A stretch of DNA of 64,000 nucleotides from Heterobasidion occidentale. Its lineage: Eukaryota > Basidiomycota > Agaricomycetes > Russulales > Bondarzewiaceae. Below, piece after piece: positions 61,401 to 64,000 of this stretch. The position numbers and the translations under genes are program-made. The notes beneath the pieces were generated by a model. That model saw nothing but the letters and a program-made list of their open reading frames with translations, made no database searches and was not told the origin of the DNA. The stretch lies in NCBI GenBank assembly GCA_039111635.1, contig JBCAQO010000010.1, positions 1,984,001 to 2,048,000 on the forward strand. Reading direction: 5' to 3'. The first letter of the stretch is position 1; the number at the start of each line of letters is the position of its first letter.

Positions 61401-62434
61401 CCCAACCCCTCTAGCGTGCCCACACTCTCTTCCACCTCGCGCTCCTCATCCTCCTCATACTCCATCTCTGTGCGCATAGCTGCGCGCTGTGCAGAACGCA
61501 ACAGTGCAACGCGATGTAGCGACGAACGCGGGGCCCGACGACGGGGGGTCTGAAGCGGCGGCTGGGGCTGGGGCTGGGGTTGGGGATGCACAGGTGCAGG
61601 CTGAGATGCTAGCGGGGCGTATGAGCCTGACGCTTGCCGTGCACGCATCGGAGTTCTGGCCTCGACATTCGAGACACCCAGCGCGGGGGCTTTCTTGTGA
61701 ATCTTGAGCGGTCGGTGCTCAGGCTCTGGTTCTGGGTCCTCCACCTCGACGTCCTCGAGGATGACAAGGTCCTTCTCCTCTTCTACGACGCGTGGGTTGT
61801 CGCCATTGACAAGGATGATAGGCTCCTCTTCATTCTCCTCAGCATGGTATCCGGATTTGAGCGGCGAACCAAGGGGCTTGATTGGGCTCTGAAGGACACG
61901 AAGATTTTCGCGCGGGTTTTTGCTCGGTCTAGGAGTGAAAACTTGAGCACTTTGTATCATGGAAAGTCGGAGCGTCCGCCTTCGAGTCTTCTTAGTGGGA
62001 GAAGGGGTGGCCAAGAGCGCAGCGCGAATGGCTTTGGGTGGGTATTCGAAACGAAATCGTTTCTTATGAATCTCAATTTCGGAGCCATTGGATAATGGTA
62101 TGGTCGTAGGGTGCTGGGAAGATGGAGCACTAGGGAACACAGGACAACCGTCCACTGAGAGACCGTGTGTTCCGAGGACAATGAGAAACGCCTGGAAGTG
62201 TCGGATGAGATATACAAGGAGTGAAAAGGGGCTGAAACTCACTTTTCTCTCTTGAAAGATGATCTTTGCGTGTAAAGCACTCACTGTGTTGTAATAAAGC
62301 CGCACACTGCAGTTGGAATCACGTCCAAAGGTGACCTCCTCCTCATCAATGGGGAACGATGCAACCGAAGCCTCGGGATCATGTTTCTTCATAAGCAAAA
62401 GCAGGCCATATTTTCCAACTTCGCTAGAGTCCAT
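58446..62434 (-). CDS. FHA-domain nuclear protein of Ki-67-like layout (frame broken)
   Basis: The ATG at 62434 gives MDSSEVGKYGLLLLMKKHD. An N-terminal FHA domain has EEEVTFGRDSNCSVRL, YNTVSALHAKIIFQERK and LGTHGLSVDGCPVFPSAPSS, with an intron in the middle. FHA domains bind phosphothreonine. A basic stretch follows (PSPTKKTRRRTLRLSMIQSA), then very long disordered acidic and basic segments with repeated RRxS and TPxx motifs (HGAFMTPQAKRMGGGLRG; MDSLRHLFSSAQTALATPQF). It ends in an Arg/Thr-rich tail (TRATRTRTASARK) at 58446. An N-terminal FHA plus a large disordered chromosomal-type body is the layout of Ki-67, but this is an architectural comparison, not a proven orthology. Frame breaks occur near 60220-60260, 59900, about 59560, 58850 and 58675. 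An intron lies at about 60925-61139. Confidence 0.6.
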
Positions 62435-62772
62435 AGCTAGCGTCGAGCGGAGAGGCGCGAGTGGCAGAAAGGGAGAGAAAACCTGAGCTCACAAACGCGT
62501 CGATGACTTCGACGCGGTTCAGATCCATCATGTGACCATGTTTCTCACCCTTTTTGCAACGCGCCTTTCAGGCTTCCGAGACTTTTCAGGCAGCAACGAT
62601 GTCTTAGAGCAGGGTATACACGCGACATGCGATAAAGAACAACACGATGACTACATTAATGAAGACATTCGAAAGGTAATGACAGGTAAGCACCCCGACC
62701 TGTGAGAGAAAGTCAATCCTGTCATTTTAAGATCGGAAGATCACTGATTCTCACAGGAAAGAAAGCGGCAAA
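62435..62772. promoter_or_regulatory. upstream region of the FHA gene
   Basis: About 340 bp between the FHA start and the acyltransferase 3' end. An ACGCGT box occurs at 62495-62500, about 60 bp from the ATG. Confidence 0.45.
62495..62500. promoter_or_regulatory. MCB-like ACGCGT box
   Basis: A single ACGCGT close to the FHA-gene start. If the gene is a mitotic chromosome protein, MBF-type cell-cycle control would fit; this is inference. Confidence 0.3.
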
Positions 62773-64000
62773 TCACTTCGCTTGAGCTGCTATGTTCCAT
62801 ATGGTCCTAGTCAGAGAAAAGGGGAGGACCTCGGAACGACCAATCCCGGCCCTCAATGACCGTCTATGTACCACGGCGAAGAGAGCATGAACCAAGCAAA
62901 CACCCAAGCATATCCTAGGAACTTGGCGAGCCTCGTCGACGGGACCAATCCGGCCTTGGAAGCCGACGCTATGACCAGATCTTCCAACGTTATAGCTAAA
63001 GGCTGGACAAGGAAAAAAGGCAAGGATGCGCCTAGGTACTTGTACCCACCATGGCATCACCACCGGCGGTATGCATGATGCCCGAGACAATGAACCCTAT
63101 GTAGAGTTGCGTGTAGGAAGATAAAGAGGTACCACGTTGGAATCCGAACAAGTTGGAGAAGAATCGGCCGATTGATGATATGTACTGCGCGACGTCATCA
63201 GCACTGGCAATACGGCAAAACAAAGAGAAAAAGACTGACGCGACGCATCATCTGGTGCCATGTTTTCCTGCGTGCCATCCCGAAGTCAATTGTGCTGTCC
63301 TTGTAAGCATTTTCAGCCAACTTACCCCCAAAAGTTGCGAACCGTGTGCGCGTCAACCCAACTTCCATACGGATCAGGCCAGGCCCTCGTATGGCTGATT
63401 CCTAATGCAACGCTCACCGCCGAAAGTAAGGAGTACTGCATGTTCATCATCCCATACGGTGTGCACATATACGCCACGATATTGACGCATAATAGCAAAG
63501 GGCCTTGAGATGTTATCGATCGTGCCTCAGGACCCTGAAGTGAGAACAAGGGGTTCAAGTGGAGATACGCCTGGGCGATGTCGACGAGGAGAAAAGCGTG
63601 CGGCTTTGAGGAGACGTGAGCGGATGAATGACCATCGTTGTTGTGACGGTCGTGCAGGGACATTCGAGACCTTCGCACCGACGGTTAATTGTGACTCCGC
63701 GATCGAGCGCGAAAGAAATGTAACGGACCTGATAATTCCACCCCACACCTCTTGGGCTGTGATTGACACAGAACGTCCACCACACTCTTTTCCACAATGG
63801 TAGTTCACTTGCGGAGCGCCCAAATCGCTCTTTTTCATGTCGAAATTCGTTCACTGGACTCGTGAGCCACAGGGTGAAGACTTGACCAGAGAAGGTGGAG
63901 CCGATGCCATAATCCTGCAGTGGATCTCCGGTGGTGAATCTGAGGCCGCGAGCAGAAACATATGTATGCAGGACGAAACTGAGCAGGCGCAGAACTGGTG
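62773..64000 (-). CDS. wax-synthase-like membrane acyltransferase (partial at right edge)
   Basis: A multi-pass membrane O-acyltransferase of the fungal wax-synthase-domain family, which includes acetyltransferases of terpenoid pathways. The N-terminus lies beyond 64000. Visible blocks are LRFTTGDPLQDYGIGS, VWWTFCVNHSPRGVGWNYQ, PYGMMNMQYSLLSAVSVALG, the family motif NFWGKTWHQMMRR formed across a splice, SSYTQLYIGFIVSGIMHTAG (likely catalytic His) and PLAITLEDLVIASASKAG. The last part reads LGYAWVFAWFMLSSPWYIDG. A stop occurs at about 62857; adding one base there leads to LRAGIGRSEVLPFSLTRT and the stop at 62773, which fits the family end better. The substrate is unknown. Confidence 0.85.

Noticed and set aside
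1..64000. CRISPR arrays, rRNA or tRNA genes, integrases, viral or bacterial operon features
   Set aside because: No spaced direct repeats, no rRNA-like sequence and no convincing tRNA arms were seen. The gene set is wholly eukaryotic. A tRNAscan or Infernal run would be decisive and was not possible here.
57142..64000. UstYa-like gene, FHA gene and acyltransferase as one biosynthetic cluster
   Set aside because: The intervening 4-kb FHA gene looks like a nuclear housekeeping protein, and no core enzyme or precursor accompanies the two accessory genes.

Overview
The window is nuclear DNA of a filamentous basidiomycete, most likely an Agaricomycete. The evidence is very dense splicing (introns mostly 45-70 nt, up to 19 per gene), intron-rich housekeeping genes, two DUF6533 membrane proteins, a P450 of the basidiomycete CYP5150/5144-like kind, a UstYa-like (DUF3328) protein, a fungal A-T-R adenylate-forming reductase and a wax-synthase-like acyltransferase. 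No bacterial, viral or organellar genes were seen. I cannot name the species.

Layout. 0.9-1.35 kb (+): small dual-specificity-type phosphatase. 1.8-3.6 kb (-): CAAX prenyl protease STE24. 4.0-6.8 kb (+): complex I 75-kDa subunit, divergent from STE24. 7.1-12.7 kb (-): PDR-type ABC transporter. 15.0-17.2 kb (-): P450, divergent from homogentisate 1,2-dioxygenase (17.6-19.8 kb, +). 20.2-22.3 kb (+): NCS1 purine/cytosine permease. 22.7-24.5 kb (+): carnosine-N-methyltransferase-like protein with a His-rich insert. 24.8-26.9 kb (-): myo-inositol-type sugar transporter. 28.6-31.7 kb (+): AMSH-type JAMM deubiquitinase. 33.3-34.8 kb (+): degenerate 2OG-Fe(II)-oxygenase-like protein. 35.3-36.4 kb (+): SIRT5-like sirtuin. 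36.6-38.9 kb (-): GT90/CAP10 glycosyltransferase. 39.3-40.6 kb (-): UbiA prenyltransferase, divergent from the A-T-R reductase (42.3-46.5 kb, +). 46.8-48.6 kb: non-coding segment bounded by 45-bp inverted repeats and holding a CAG/CAA repeat. 48.9-50.1 kb (-): splicing factor ISY1. 50.5-52.2 and 54.5-56.5 kb (-): two related DUF6533 genes on either side of a SURP-like protein gene (53.1-54.4 kb, +). 57.1-57.9 kb (-): UstYa-like oxidase. 58.4-62.4 kb (-): FHA protein of Ki-67-like layout. 62.8 kb to the right edge (-): wax-synthase-like acyltransferase.

How it fits together. Most genes are housekeeping: mitochondrial respiration, CAAX processing, pre-mRNA splicing, endosomal deubiquitination, tyrosine catabolism and nutrient uptake. 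Accessory functions are interspersed: P450 and PDR pump, UbiA with the A-T-R reductase and GT90, UstYa-like protein, and the acyltransferase. The UbiA/reductase/GT90 neighbourhood is the best candidate for a small specialised-metabolism locus, but no product can be named.

Sequence quality matters for any annotation here. About ten conserved genes contain apparent one-base (occasionally two-base) losses that break the frame at otherwise conserved positions, often in short homopolymers. Neighbouring long genes (complex I subunit, permease, A-T-R reductase, UbiA, ISY1) splice perfectly in frame. I read most of the breaks as consensus errors, but a sirtuin with five and a homogentisate dioxygenase with three deserve checking as real lesions. 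Exon boundaries given below were derived by eye from splice signals and reading-frame continuity.
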